Below are positions 21,201-31,434 of a stretch of DNA of 64,000 nt, one piece after another; positions within the stretch are counted from its first letter, which is position 1, and every line of letters begins with the position of its first letter. The stretch is from Chlamydomonas sphaeroides. Its lineage: Eukaryota; Chlorophyta; Chlorophyceae; Chlamydomonadales; Chlamydomonadaceae. The notes beneath the pieces are model-generated. The model did not search any database. It saw only the letters and a program-made list of their open reading frames with translations, and was not told the origin of the DNA. Both the position numbers and the translations under genes were made by a program. Location: NCBI GenBank assembly GCA_001662425.1, contig BDDC01000013.1, forward strand, positions 55,088 to 119,087. The letters are read 5' to 3'.

Positions 21201-22139
21201 TCCTGATCGCGTTTGGCAGCGCTGTACAGTGATCCCAGCCAGGTTGCCGACACGCATTGGGCCCTCCGGTCGAGTGCACGTGGCGCGCCTGGCAACGAGC
21301 CCCTGCCCCCCCTTCGCCCCTTCGCCCCATACGCCGCACCCGCATCGAAGGTTGTGATGCCCGCGTCCGCGAACTTGGCAAAGTCCTCCACCGCCGCCTG
21401 GCCCGACGTCCTGTCGGAGTCGCGGTCGCCCCTGCGGAAAGAGCTCACAGCATCAGTTTGACGCAGAGCACGCCAGCGTATGGCAGGCAGCCAGGGAAGC
21501 GGCTGGGTGGGAGTGACGTCGGCGTGACGGGGGCTGCATGGGTGCATCAGCAGGGCCCGTGACTGCGGGCTTGCCCTGTGCCGCGCGGCAGCGCTCACCT
21601 GTGCCCACCGCTCAGCTGCCAGCAGCCCTTGACCACCTGCCAACAGCACACCGGCGCCAGCCCAGTAAGCGTGTCGGGCTTGTGGAGCGCACGCCTCCTC
21701 GGGTAGGTGCTTGGCAAAGACAATCCTGGTCCTAAGCTAGCTGCCTTTAAAGCGTGACATTCACTATCTTATGCGTTCGGCCACGTACCCGGCTGATGTT
21801 GAGGCCAGGCGCCAGGTCAATCCGCTCCACAGCGCCCACTGCAGCGGCAACCGCCGGCGCAGCGCCAGCAGGAGCGCCTGCGGCAAGCGCGCTGCCGGGC
21901 GCCCGGAGAAGGTCCGAGGAGGCGGACAGCAGGACGGCAGCGGAGCCCAGCAGCAGGCCGCGGCGGGAGCTGGCAGCCAGAGCATTATGCTCGGCCGGGG
22001 ATGCGCAGCTGGCATCCGCCACGCAGCGCACGGGCCGGAAGGCGACCCGCTGCAGTGCGCCACCATACTGACGAGGAGCTGCACGGCGTGCGTGTAGCGG
22101 TGAGCGGCTGGCTGTCGGCAGGGATGCAAGCGGATGCAT
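18290..22139 (-). CDS. Plastid-targeted aldo/keto reductase family oxidoreductase
   Basis: Eleven exons: 22139-21789, 21636-21599, 21431-21340, 21042-20966, 20517-20449, 20281-20199, 20050-19918, 19705-19566, 19319-19232, 18921-18799, 18415-18290, giving 439 residues. The first about 95 residues are a leader with a basic, Ser/Ala-rich part and then SSRRGLLLGSAAVLL, a twin-arginine-like lumenal signature. The AKR core follows: Asp159 and Tyr164 in FDAADHYGPAE, Lys190 in VLTKYCVF, the strand HVGVTNFD, QYSLLDRRPENGM and a conserved C-terminus ending in a WERGGEW motif. The usual catalytic His of the Q-F/L-H-W strand appears as Tyr (MQYYWGDY, about 229), so normal reductase chemistry is doubtful. 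Substrate unknown. Intron 9 appears to use a GC donor (GCGAGC), because no in-phase GT exists near the required position. Confidence 0.92.
20393..20440. repeat. Four 12-bp tandem repeats beside an AKR exon donor
   Basis: CGGCCTGCGTCA is repeated four times in the intron just after the exon ending at 20449. The exon tail (20452-20464) contains nearly the same motif, so the array looks like amplification of the exon end into the intron. Confidence 0.92.
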
Positions 22140-23094
22140 CTCCAAGCTACGTGTGAGGTCAAGGGCGTGTGCCCAACCGCACTCCAATTAACAGTAGAAA
22201 AAGTTGATTACGACTTTTGTTATCGCGGTTGCTAGCGTGAAGCGGTGTGAGGACTTCCGTGGCGGATGCTGCTTGCAAGGTCTTTCACAGTCCGCAACTG
22301 CGCTAGCGTGCAGCCACGTGTCGCGTTATCTGGAGGTGTTGTGGCGAGCATGCAATTCAAACATGCAGTGCGCAAGGATGCAATGACACGAACCCTGGGT
22401 CGGTCGGAGTCTGTCGGGGTGCCGGTGGGTTGAGCTGGTGCCAGGTCGGCCAGCAGAGGCAAAATCGAAGAAAAGGACCCGGGAAGAGCACGGTACATGG
22501 TTGCACGTGAACTATCAAAGAAGATACAGAAAGAACAGAAGACATCGATGGGGTCAAGGGCCACCGCCCTCACCAGCGTAGTTGCTTCCTTCACGCCACT
22601 AGGTGCTAAGGGCGTCATAGGTAAACCCAGACCCGCCCCGCTAGAAACACTGTATCAATGGCACAGCTGCTACACACAAAGGCTATATCTAAGGCAAGAT
22701 AGCCACAAAGAAGAACATCGTGCCCTGAAGAAACGACGAAGTGGATGCAGCCACGCGCGGACCTGCCGCACTACTCCTGCGTCCGCGTACCGTACGAGGG
22801 GCTCTCCAGCAGCGGTGCGTCTCAGCACGGCGGCACAACCCTTCTTCTTTGTCGATGCCAGCTAATCTTCCGTGTCTACGTGCGCGGGGGCGCACTGAAG
22901 CGCGCTAGCCACACGCCCACTCCTGGCAACTCCACATCTGGCAGCTGCACTCCTGGCAGCTCCAATCCCCACGGCCACCTCCGTGGCCCAGCGAGCCACC
23001 CCTAGGTCAGCACACAGCGCCGCAGCCACTCCACCCCTCCATCCCTCCACCCCCATCCACCCCCTCCCACCTCTTTCCACACCTCCCCACCACC
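22140..23094. other. Intergenic, AKR 5' flank and dirigent-like 3' flank
   Basis: Presumed promoter of the aldo/keto reductase and 3' UTR of the dirigent-like gene. A C-rich pyrimidine tract (CCACCCC-type) occupies about 23030-23097. No ORF here has a recognisable domain. Confidence 0.6.
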
Positions 23095-24424
23095 CTAGCA
23101 GTACTCCTTCTCCATGGCAGCTTTGATCAGCAGCTGCGCCTCGGGCCGCACGCTCGTCACAGACACCGCGCCCGCCGCGCCGCGGAAGCTGCCGGTGCCG
23201 CCCACCACGGCCAGATCGGTGGTGGCGTTCTGCGAGCGGGATGGGGATGGGGACGGGGATGGGGCTTCAAGGCGCGGACCGGGGGCTGAGCAGGCAGAGA
23301 GGACACACACGGCAGGGCAGCGCGGAGCCCTGCCGACGCCTGCCCAGGCAGACGGCGGCCCGTGACGGCTGGTGTGCCCCGCCCTTCAGCCCTGACATGC
23401 CGCCGTATGCCCCAGAGTGCGCGAGCCGCGGCCCGTGCGGTAGCTCACCTGAGCCGACTTGACCACGCCCTGCAGCGCCAGCTGGCCGACCGGGGTGACC
23501 AGGGTGACGAGGCACAGCGCATCGGCGTCCTGCGCGCCGCGCACCGCCAGTGCCGAGCAGCTGGCCAGCAGCGAGCCGACCTGGGGCAGGGCGGGGCGGG
23601 GCGGGGCGGCATGGTTCACGCGTGCCCAAGGACCAGTATGCCGGTCCATACCAGGCGGTCATTCAGGAGCAGTGGGCAAGTAAGCACTGCTGGGTGGCGG
23701 CCGGCAGGTCAGGGGGACCGGGCGAGCCAGGGAGGGCCCCGTCGACGCAGTCCGACTCACCGACGTGGCGTTGAAGCTGGTGGTGGTGGTGGTCGTGGTG
23801 ATGTTGGTGGCGCTGTCGGTGACGGTGACGTCCGTGGAGCTGGCGACAATAGGAGCGCCGGGCGCGGCAATGTCGAGGCCAAAGACGAAGGCCGAGCCGG
23901 CGGTCAGGGCGGCGGCGGGCGCGCGGAAAGTACCGTTGCCGGCAAAGGCCGTCAGCTCCCAGTTCTTGCGGCAGAGGGCCTTGGGGTCGAAGGGCCTGGG
24001 CGGCTTGACCTGTGGTATGACGGGCGCGGGCACAGGTGTGGAGAACAGGTCTAGTTGAGGCCGGGGCTGCGACGGTGGTGTGCGTGCCGCGGGCAAGCGC
24101 GGCTGGAGCGAGGATGCAGGAGCGCGTTGGGAAAGGTGCGTTGCACCGTTGCGTTTGGTACCGCATCCGGACCCTCCTCCGCCCCCCAGATGAGATGTCG
24201 ACGCATGCGTTCAAGACTAGCGCGTTACGCTTCGGACTCGGGCACGGGGCCGAAGAGGCACTAACCTCGTCCTGGTCATCGTCGGTCTCGGTCTCGTTCT
24301 TCGGGGGCTTGGGCGACCTCCCGGGCTTCTCGGGCTTGTCCTCCCTGGTGGGCCGAGCGTGGGCCGCAATAACGCTGCCGAGAACAAGCACCAGGAAAAG
24401 CGCGGAGCGGAGCTTCATCGACAT
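23095..24424 (-). CDS. Secreted dirigent-like (AOC-barrel) protein
   Basis: Four exons: 24424-24266, 24009-23761, 23580-23449, 23229-23095, giving 224 residues. The N-terminus is a clear signal peptide (KLRSALFLVLVLGSVIAA-H) followed by a Pro/Lys/Asp-rich linker. The rest fits the eight-strand dirigent/allene-oxide-cyclase-like barrel: WELTAFAGNGTF, SAFVFGLDIA, then the family hallmark LAVVGGTGSFRGAAGAVSV near the C-terminus. There are several N-glycosylation sequons and three Cys in the mature part. Dirigent proteins steer stereochemistry of radical coupling in land plants; barrel relatives elsewhere have no fixed role, so function and substrate are unknown. A second in-frame ATG lies two codons downstream. 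A TATA box is well placed upstream. Confidence 0.82.
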
Positions 24425-24530
24425 GGTCACTCGCGGTTCTGAGTCCGGGTACGTATGTGTGCTGGTTTGTAGGCAGGTGCGTTGGTATGTCGCGTTGGTC
24501 TGTTTTACATTGCACGCTGTGTGAGTGGGC

Positions 24531-24540
24531 CATATATAGC
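24531..24540 (-). promoter_or_regulatory. TATA box of the dirigent-like gene
   Basis: Reads GCTATATATG on the minus strand, about 107-116 nt upstream of the ATG at 24424. The spacing allows a short 5' UTR. Confidence 0.6.
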
Positions 24541-25194
24541 CGCTCGCAGTACAGTTCCGGCTGCTCGCGACGCCTGCCCTTCTTCATCGCACCGCCCGAC
24601 CGCGTTTATTTCCCCACACTTCCACGCCGCGAGGTGCTCTCATGCTAGCTATAAAGATCATGGTAACGGCTATTTGGCAATGCGCAAGTGGCGCGGTTGG
24701 CAAGGTGTGACAGCAACTGCTAAGCAGCGACGTGACCCAACCCTCTCCAGCGGCCGCGTCACGGCTGCGGCCGCGAAACCTCGAGGTCCTAGCCACAAGA
24801 CGCTCCAATGAATAACAGGACAGCCTTTACACCAACGCATGCCACGCTGGCCTGCACCGCAGCCATGATGAGTTCACTTCCAGTGCCCTACCTCACGCGT
24901 GCCCCGCCCGACGCCGTTGCGCGGTTATTGGGCGGCTGCAGCGAAGGCCGCACAGCCGTCCGACAAGGATCTGCCCCGCTCTTACCTGCACCTGCATAAT
25001 CGCAGCCGTCCGACGAGGGCACGCGGCCTCAGCCCACACCGCAACCGCGCTCAGGCCACCACCCAGCTCCGCCCACCGAGCACTGAACACATCAAACGCC
25101 GCCTCGCATGTCTCACGGTATTGAGTTTCAATCTCTCGCTCTTCATCTCTGACGCCGCCACCTCCTGCACCCCGCTCCACGCGCGCGCCCCACC
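24541..25194. other. Intergenic
   Basis: Lies between the dirigent-like promoter and the stop of the ubiquitin-like/LRR gene, and holds the 3' UTR of the latter. No supported ORF. Confidence 0.6.
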
Positions 25195-27886
25195 TCACCC
25201 CTTGCCGCTCCCCGCGCCGCCCTTGCCGGCCCCCGCCCCTCCCCAGCGGCTCCAGGTCCTGTCCTCCGCGCCCTCCGTGAAAGCCCGGCTGGCGTGCTGC
25301 AGCACCCCCGCCTCCAGCTGCTTGTTGCACAGCCGTACGCGCCGCGCGTCGTACTCTGCGAAGCCCGGCGTGGACCGCAGCTGGTCGGCCGTGATGGGAT
25401 TGCCCTGCATGATACGGCACACGGCACATACCAAGGTCACGGGTAAGCGCGCGTTGCGGCCACGGCCACGGCTCTGGCGCAGCGCGTGCGGGTGCGATCG
25501 TGGTAAAAGTCGCAAGATAGCCACGCACAAGGAGCCGTGTGGAGGCATCCGCGCTGCGGGGTCTTGGCGCTGGGTGGGATGTGGGTCGCCGCGGCCGGCC
25601 GCAAACCTGTCTGTCCGCGCCGCGCTCGCTGAGGCGCGACGCCCTACCTCCCCACCTGCAGCGACATGGTAGCCAGGTTGCCGCAGTCCCGCAGCACGGC
25701 CTGCGGCACGGCTGTTATCCTGCGGCAGCGCCAGCACAAGGCACAAGGCACACGGAGCGCACGTGCACGGGTTGGTCCACACCCCTGAAGCAGGCTGAGA
25801 AGACAATACCCTGGGGCAGCCACGCCGCATGTTAGGCCCATCAACCGCCCGCGCGGCGCCGCCTCTCCCGTGTGCCGTATGCCGTACCGGTGTCATGTCC
25901 CTGCGCCCCTCCGGTTGCCGCCCCAACGAGCATGACAACACCCGTCGAGCTCCCCGGCGTTGCGCCCCTCACCGGTTGGCGTCCAGCCGCAGCGCCCTCA
26001 GCTTCTGCAGCTGCGCCAGCGGCTCGGGCAGCGCTCGGATCTGGTTGCGCTCCGCGGACAGCTCCGCCAGCTCCACACATCCACCTGTGGGGACGGCCCC
26101 ATTGACGTGCATAGGGCGCGGCAAGAGCCGTGTAGGGCAGGGCGTGTGACGCGCGGTGCCAGGCAGCGGTTGCGGCCGTAGATCGAGGCGGGCGTTGTCG
26201 CGCGCGAGGACGGCCGCGCTCTCCGCGGCACAGCGGCGGGCCGTGGGGACAGGTCCGGTCAGCGGGGCGGTGGTGTCGGCGTGCCACGTGGCCCAGGGGT
26301 GGGGTGGCGGGGACAACGAGCCGCACCCACACGCACACGGGCCTACAACCACGTGCGTGCATCGGGCGAGCCGCGGCCCACCTATGCTGTCCGGCAGCGC
26401 CTGCAGCTGGTTGTCGTCCGCCTCCAGCACCTGCAGCCGCGCCAGGCCACCCAGGGTCTCGGGCAGCGAGGTGAGGCGGTTGGAGCTGAGCGCCAGGACC
26501 TGCGGAGGCGCCGGCACAGGCAGGCATGGGCCAGCCTCCAACGGCTTCCACGCTGGGTCGGCAGCAACAAGGCAGGCATGGCAAAGCTGGCACGCAAGGC
26601 GCCCGCTCGCCTGCCTGTGACAGCCCCTGCAGCGTTTGGTAGCGGCCTGGCCGAGCCGAGCAACCCCCAAACCCCCACACAAACCTGCAGCCCCGTGAGC
26701 GCCGCCAGCGCAGCCCCCGGCAGCTCCTCCAGCTGGTTGGACTCGAGGCTCAGCGCGGTCAGCCCCGAGAGGCAAGCCAGCGCATCCCACGGGACGCCGG
26801 TGCTGGCGAGGCGGTTGTGATCGAGCCGCAGAGTGTGAATTGTGGTGAGGCGGCCCAGGCAGGCCGGCAGCGAACGCAGCGCGTTATGGGAGATGTCCGC
26901 GACGCGCGCCGCGTCCAGGCCCGAGGCGAACAGGTCTTCGGGAAGCGAGGTCAGTGCCAAGTCGCGTGCCGCGATGATGCCTGCGATAAGGGCATATGGC
27001 GATGGCACACAGGTTGGTCCTGTGGTGCCCTGGGCCGCGGCGCCGGCTCAGTGCGGCACCCGGGGCGGCGGCGGTCTTGCCCGCTCCGCACCTGTCTTTT
27101 CCCAGTTGCGCCTGCGCTCCGTCCAGTCAATGGCTGGCCCGGCGGCCGCCCGGGCAGCTGCTGCCGTATCTGCCACGGTAGCGGCCTCGACGGCGGCCGC
27201 TGCTGCGCCGCCCAGCGCGCCACCTTTGGCTTTGGCGTACAGCTCCCGCACGCGCTGCGCCGCGTCATCCTGCTTGGCCTTCTTCTGCTGTTGCAGCGCC
27301 TGTAGACGGTGATAGATACCGGCAGTATCTTAGCAATGAACAGGAGCGCGCATAAACGGAGGGTGCCGATCAGTGCAGGCCAGGGCGAACAGGGAACAGC
27401 GCGTCGGGGAGCTGTACGCATTAGCAAAGGGTGGTGCGCTCAACGGCGCAACATCCACCCTACCTGCTGGCCGGCGGTGGGCACCGCAGCAGCGTTGCTG
27501 AGCAGCAGCATGAGTTTTGCACCATTGCTGAGCCCCGCCTTCGCAAGGTCCAAATTGGGCGCTAGCACCTGTCGTGCGGCGCGCGGGGAGGCGGCCAGGT
27601 GTGTCGCAGGGTTAGCGACCCGTTTGTGCTTCCAGCACCGCACAGCTAGTCACGCCGGCAACTGCTTATGCCAGCTGGTTGAGTTGGATAGCGTCCAGAA
27701 ACCGTCCGGTCGCAGCATGCAACGATTGCTCGCCTTGCCCTTGAAGATCAATTTTTGGTGTCGCACAAAGGCTCCAGTGGACTCCTGAAGCTGTTCGTGC
27801 AGCTGGGCGACGGTCGAACTTGACGGCAGCGAGACTTCAACATTTGCCGCGCCATGCTTGACGCTGAGCGTCCAATCCTCGGCCAT
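25195..27886 (-). CDS. Ubiquitin-like domain plus leucine-rich-repeat protein
   Basis: Eight exons: 27886-27734, 27568-27464, 27299-27092, 26980-26685, 26499-26382, 26084-25973, 25719-25656, 25404-25195, giving 421 residues. Residues about 4-78 form a ubiquitin-like fold (KLIFKGK, then NGAKLMLL). A basic, Ala-rich helical linker ends in WTERRRNWEKTG. About eight leucine-rich repeats of the short intracellular type follow (for example LTALSLESNQLEELPG and LVLEADDNQLQALPD-like units), then a C-terminal cap and a Gly/Lys tail. The architecture matches the plant group typified by Arabidopsis At2g30105 (LRR plus ubiquitin-like). No enzymatic motif is present, so a cytosolic scaffold or proteasome/ubiquitin adaptor role is only an inference. 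Intron 1 needs a GC donor (GCGAGC). Confidence 0.9.
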
Positions 27887-28287
27887 AACACTACAGCGGT
27901 GTGAAGTGATACAGGCAAAGCTATACTTGTAGGCGGAGCTATGGCTGGGGCAACGCGGTGGACGGCGGGTGTAGACAAGGCAAAACGACACGAACCCGAC
28001 CGACTGCGTGACGTGCCGCATAACACAGCGTTCTAAACCTGTCCCAGCTGCGCATGGGTGCATTGCTCGCCCCAAGAAGAGGCCACCCAGACCCGCCGCA
28101 CACCGTCTGTCATTATGCGGTCATAGCCGGGACTACCTTGGTGCCCAAGTCGAACGGCTCGTGCCCGTAACGGGGCGAGCCAACGAACCGCTTCGGGACC
28201 GAAGCGAAGGATCCGTGCAAGGTGTTTCAAACGATACTTACATGCAGCGACAGCAGCGTTCCAGTCTAGGCGCACAGCGTAGCGCCC
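27887..28287. other. Intergenic between LRR-Ubl promoter and tRNA methyltransferase 3' end
   Basis: Holds the 5' flank of the ubiquitin-like/LRR gene. A minus-strand TGTAA (28242-28238), 46 nt past the tRNA methyltransferase stop, could serve as its poly(A) signal. Nothing else is seen. Confidence 0.5.
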
Positions 28288-31108
28288 CTAGGCCGCGGCG
28301 GCCGCGGCAGCGGTCCGCACCAGCAGCACCCGGAACACGCGACCTTTCGTGGCCTTCTCAATATACACCTCCCGCTCTGTGGGCGCCCCCACGGGGTTGT
28401 CTACGAGCCACCCGGACGCCTGCCACCTGCCCTGGAACCACAACAAGTCCTGCTCCTCCTCGGGCCCAGCCGCCTCCTGCCCCGCACACGACGCAGATGC
28501 GCCTCGTCCGCCCACCGCACTCGTTGCGCTTCCTGCCCCATCGCCTCCTGCCCATGACCCGGCCGCCTCCCCGCTCGCAGAACGTTGCGTGCCATCACCT
28601 GGCGCCGAGGCCTGTGCGCCGGGGTGCCGCTGCCCGGGCGCTGGCGGCGTCAGCGGGGAGCAGGGGAAGGTCGGCTGCGAGGAGTGCACAGGGTCGACCG
28701 TGAAGTGGCTGCTGCCGAAGCGCTCGAAGGCGTTCCGCATGTAGGCCGCTGTGTCCTCGAAGTCGCTGTTCAGGTACACGCGAGCTGCGGGCGGGCAGCC
28801 GACGGGGGCAGCGGCGACGGTCAGCAAGAGCGCAGCGCACAGCCAGTGCGGACCTCCAGCCAAGTCCCTTAGATATCTAGCCCGAGGCAGCGCCACACCA
28901 ATTCTCGCCGCGTTGCCCCCGACCCACATGGCCCCAAGCAGCCTAGGTCAAGGGACGCACCTCCGGGCGGCAGCACGCGCGCGAGCGCCTCCACCAGCTC
29001 GCGGCCCACCATGTGCCGCTGCCGTCGCTCCTGAGGGTCGGGGTACTGCACGCTCACCTGCAGGAAGGGGCAACGCAGGGGCCGGCGGGAGGAATCAGCT
29101 TGGAAGCGGGGAGAGCACGAGAAACACGCGTGCGGGCAGGGCCGCAGCTGGGGGCGAGGGGGCATGGCACGGGTCCCAAGGATCTGCCCGGTGACAGCCT
29201 CACCAGGTCAATGGGCCCGGGGTAGGAGCCCAGCAGGGCGCCAGTCGACACCACGGCGTTGGCCTGTGCGCAACGCGGGTCGAGGCAAGGGCAGTGTGCC
29301 AGGCCGTGAGCAGAAGCACCTGGGGCCTGCAACTGCCCCTCATGGACTCCTCCTCCTCCTCCACAGGCCGACAACGCCCTGCCACACACGCACATCACAC
29401 CGAGCTGACCCGCACCTGCAGGTAGTGCACGTATGGCGACATTTCGCGAGCCGCCGCCCAGCCGTTGGCTCGGTCTAGCAGCTGCAAGGGGAGCGGCGAC
29501 GCAGGACAGCAGGGTCAGGGCAGGGAGGGAGCAGGCGCATGGGTGATACGCTGTATGGGGTTGCCACCAGGAGCTAAGGTCAGGCAGTGGGCGGACGAGG
29601 CGTAGAAAGGTGTGCGATGGCGGCGTGCGGGGGTTTGTTCTTGTATTGAGGGTGTATGGTCCCTCCGACAGAGCCGCGGGGGGTCAGAGCCCGTCGACGC
29701 CTATAATGAGACCGAAGCTCTTGTTGCACCGTTTTTGACAGCGAGCGCCATACAGGAGGGGGCACGCTGCTTCGAACGATGCTGCGAAGACAGCATGACA
29801 GATGCGCGGTGATTAACACCAGACTGAAGGTTGAAGCTGGGGTGCTGAATACCATCGCAACGGCCATGCCATGCATACGTGAGGCAAGGGTAAGGTCCAG
29901 CATTAGCGTTGCCGCGCATGCGTGTGGGGCAGAGTTGCGAAGAGGCAGCGAGCGGGTTGAGGCGTTATGTGTGCGAGGGGTTGTACGGTCCCTCCGACAG
30001 AGCCGCGGGGGGTCAGAGCCCGTCGACGCCTATAATGAGACCAAAACTACTGTTGCACCGTTTTTGACAGCGAGCGCCACGTGGGAGGGCGCGCGCTGCT
30101 TCGAACAATGCCGGAGGATTGCACGAGATATGCATCGACATCCCGCAGCTTCGCCCAAATAATGTAAGAAGAAAGCAAGGGCACGATCCAACACCAACGA
30201 CGTGCCCGGGTTCCGAGAAGGCACTCAGCATGCCTGAAGACAAGTGTGTGAGGAGTTGTACGGTCCCTCCGACAGAGCCGCGGGGGGTCAGAGCCCGTCG
30301 ACGCCTATAATGAGACCGAAACTACTGTTGCACCGTTTTTGACAGCGAGCGCCACGTGGGAGGGCGCACGCTGCTTCGAACGATGCGGTAAGGACAGGTC
30401 TCTCATGGGTCCGTCACAGGGGTTCTCCTGCACCCCCCCTCTCTCGCGTTTCGCCTCGCCACGCACCGCCTTGTGGACATCAACCCCAAGGTAGTTGCCG
30501 GAGGGCCCCTTGCGATGGGCCATCAGCAACACGTAGCGCCCCGCGCCGCAGCCCAGGTCCACAGTAAGCGGCTTGAAGGGATCATCAAAGACAGCGCGCC
30601 AGTCGAGCTCAGCCGGCCGCTGGCCCGAGGGCGCGGTCAGGAAGGAGTAGTTCCGGCTCTTGATGGGGCCGCCTGCCTGCCTGTGCACAGGGGAGGGGCG
30701 GCGGGGTGGATGAGGTTGGAAGAGTGGCGTCCGGTGAGGGGTCGCAGGGGTGCTCCCGAGAGCCATGGCAAGGGGTGCCTGATGAGTGGGACTCACATTG
30801 CGCTCGCGCTCGGTGAGTTGAAGCTCCGCGAAGGGGCTGGGCGGTGCGTCGGCCTCGCCACGGGCTAGCCACGTCTGGTGCTTGGGGACGGGGCTTTTGG
30901 CGGCGCGCGGCACCACGCAACGGCTGGCGCCATGACATTTCCTGGGAGCCGGGCTGTTGGCGGCACAGGACATTGAGGAGCTTGCGGAGCTATAGGATGG
31001 TGCTTGCAGTAGCGACGCCGCAAGCCGAGGTGTGCATGGCGGCGGAGCCAACCGCGGCAGCGTCGAGGACCTTAGCGGTAAGCGCTGGAGTAATGAATTA
31101 GGAAGCAT
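28288..31108 (-). CDS. tRNA (guanine-N7-)-methyltransferase, TrmB type, probably organellar
   Basis: Six exons: 31108-30797, 30676-30467, 29481-29416, 29263-29204, 29057-28961, 28784-28288, giving 413 residues. A Ser/Ala/Pro/Arg-rich leader of about 90 residues suggests plastid or mitochondrial import. The SAM-binding motif I is VDLGCGAGR (143-151), motif II NYLGVDVHK, then DRANGWAAA, the strand ANAVVSTGALL and the TrmB signature with VSVQYPDPQERRQRH (family: PDPH/W-K-KRH). The C-terminal WLVDNPVG-TEREVY matches the conserved end that reads the methyl acceptor. It would make m7G46 in tRNA using S-adenosylmethionine. A Gly/Ala/Ser-rich insertion of about 65 residues splits the C-terminal part. 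Intron 2 is about 985 bp and holds three copies of a 125-bp unit. Exon 2 could start three bases either side of the chosen AG within a short CAGG repeat. Confidence 0.88.
29658..29782. repeat. 125-bp intronic repeat unit, copy 1
   Basis: Begins GGTCCCTCCGACAG and ends TTCGAACGATGC. It is the most diverged of three copies in intron 2 of the tRNA methyltransferase gene. Confidence 0.95.
29987..30111. repeat. 125-bp intronic repeat unit, copy 2
   Basis: Same length and ends as copy 1, starting 329 bp further right. The shared flank GTTGTAC precedes it. Confidence 0.95.
30262..30386. repeat. 125-bp intronic repeat unit, copy 3
   Basis: Starts 275 bp after copy 2 and is nearly identical to it. 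The intervening sequences between the three copies are not related to one another. Confidence 0.95.
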
Positions 31109-31434
31109 GGCTCGTGACCACGCGCGCAGTATGTTTGACAGGCTGCTTCGTGCTTGGCGCTGACCAGGCGCGCAGCAAGCGCTTGCCAACGCAAACACGC
31201 GCGGGGAAGCAAACGAGTCTATGTAAACATACCAATGCAAGGGTCAAAGAAATGTGCGCTGGCATCCTTTGCATCGCTGGCAGGAAATCCGGTTCCAAGG
31301 AAGCCTGGATCAAAGCGGTACAATTAGCGACTTCCGCGACCTATGTCGCCATAACTTCGTTACTCGTAATCGCACAACACCACAATTCCAAAGCGCTACT
31401 TACCTCCTGCAAGAGACCGTAACAACAGTCAACC
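31109..31434. promoter_or_regulatory. Shared divergent promoter region, tRNA methyltransferase / four-TM protein
   Basis: 326 bp between two head-to-head start codons. No TATA box is evident. It is more AT-rich than the flanking exons. Confidence 0.5.

Noticed and set aside
29658..30386. Possible CRISPR array
   Set aside because: The three 125-bp copies are too long and too unevenly spaced, spacers differ in length, and this is an intron in a eukaryotic genome.
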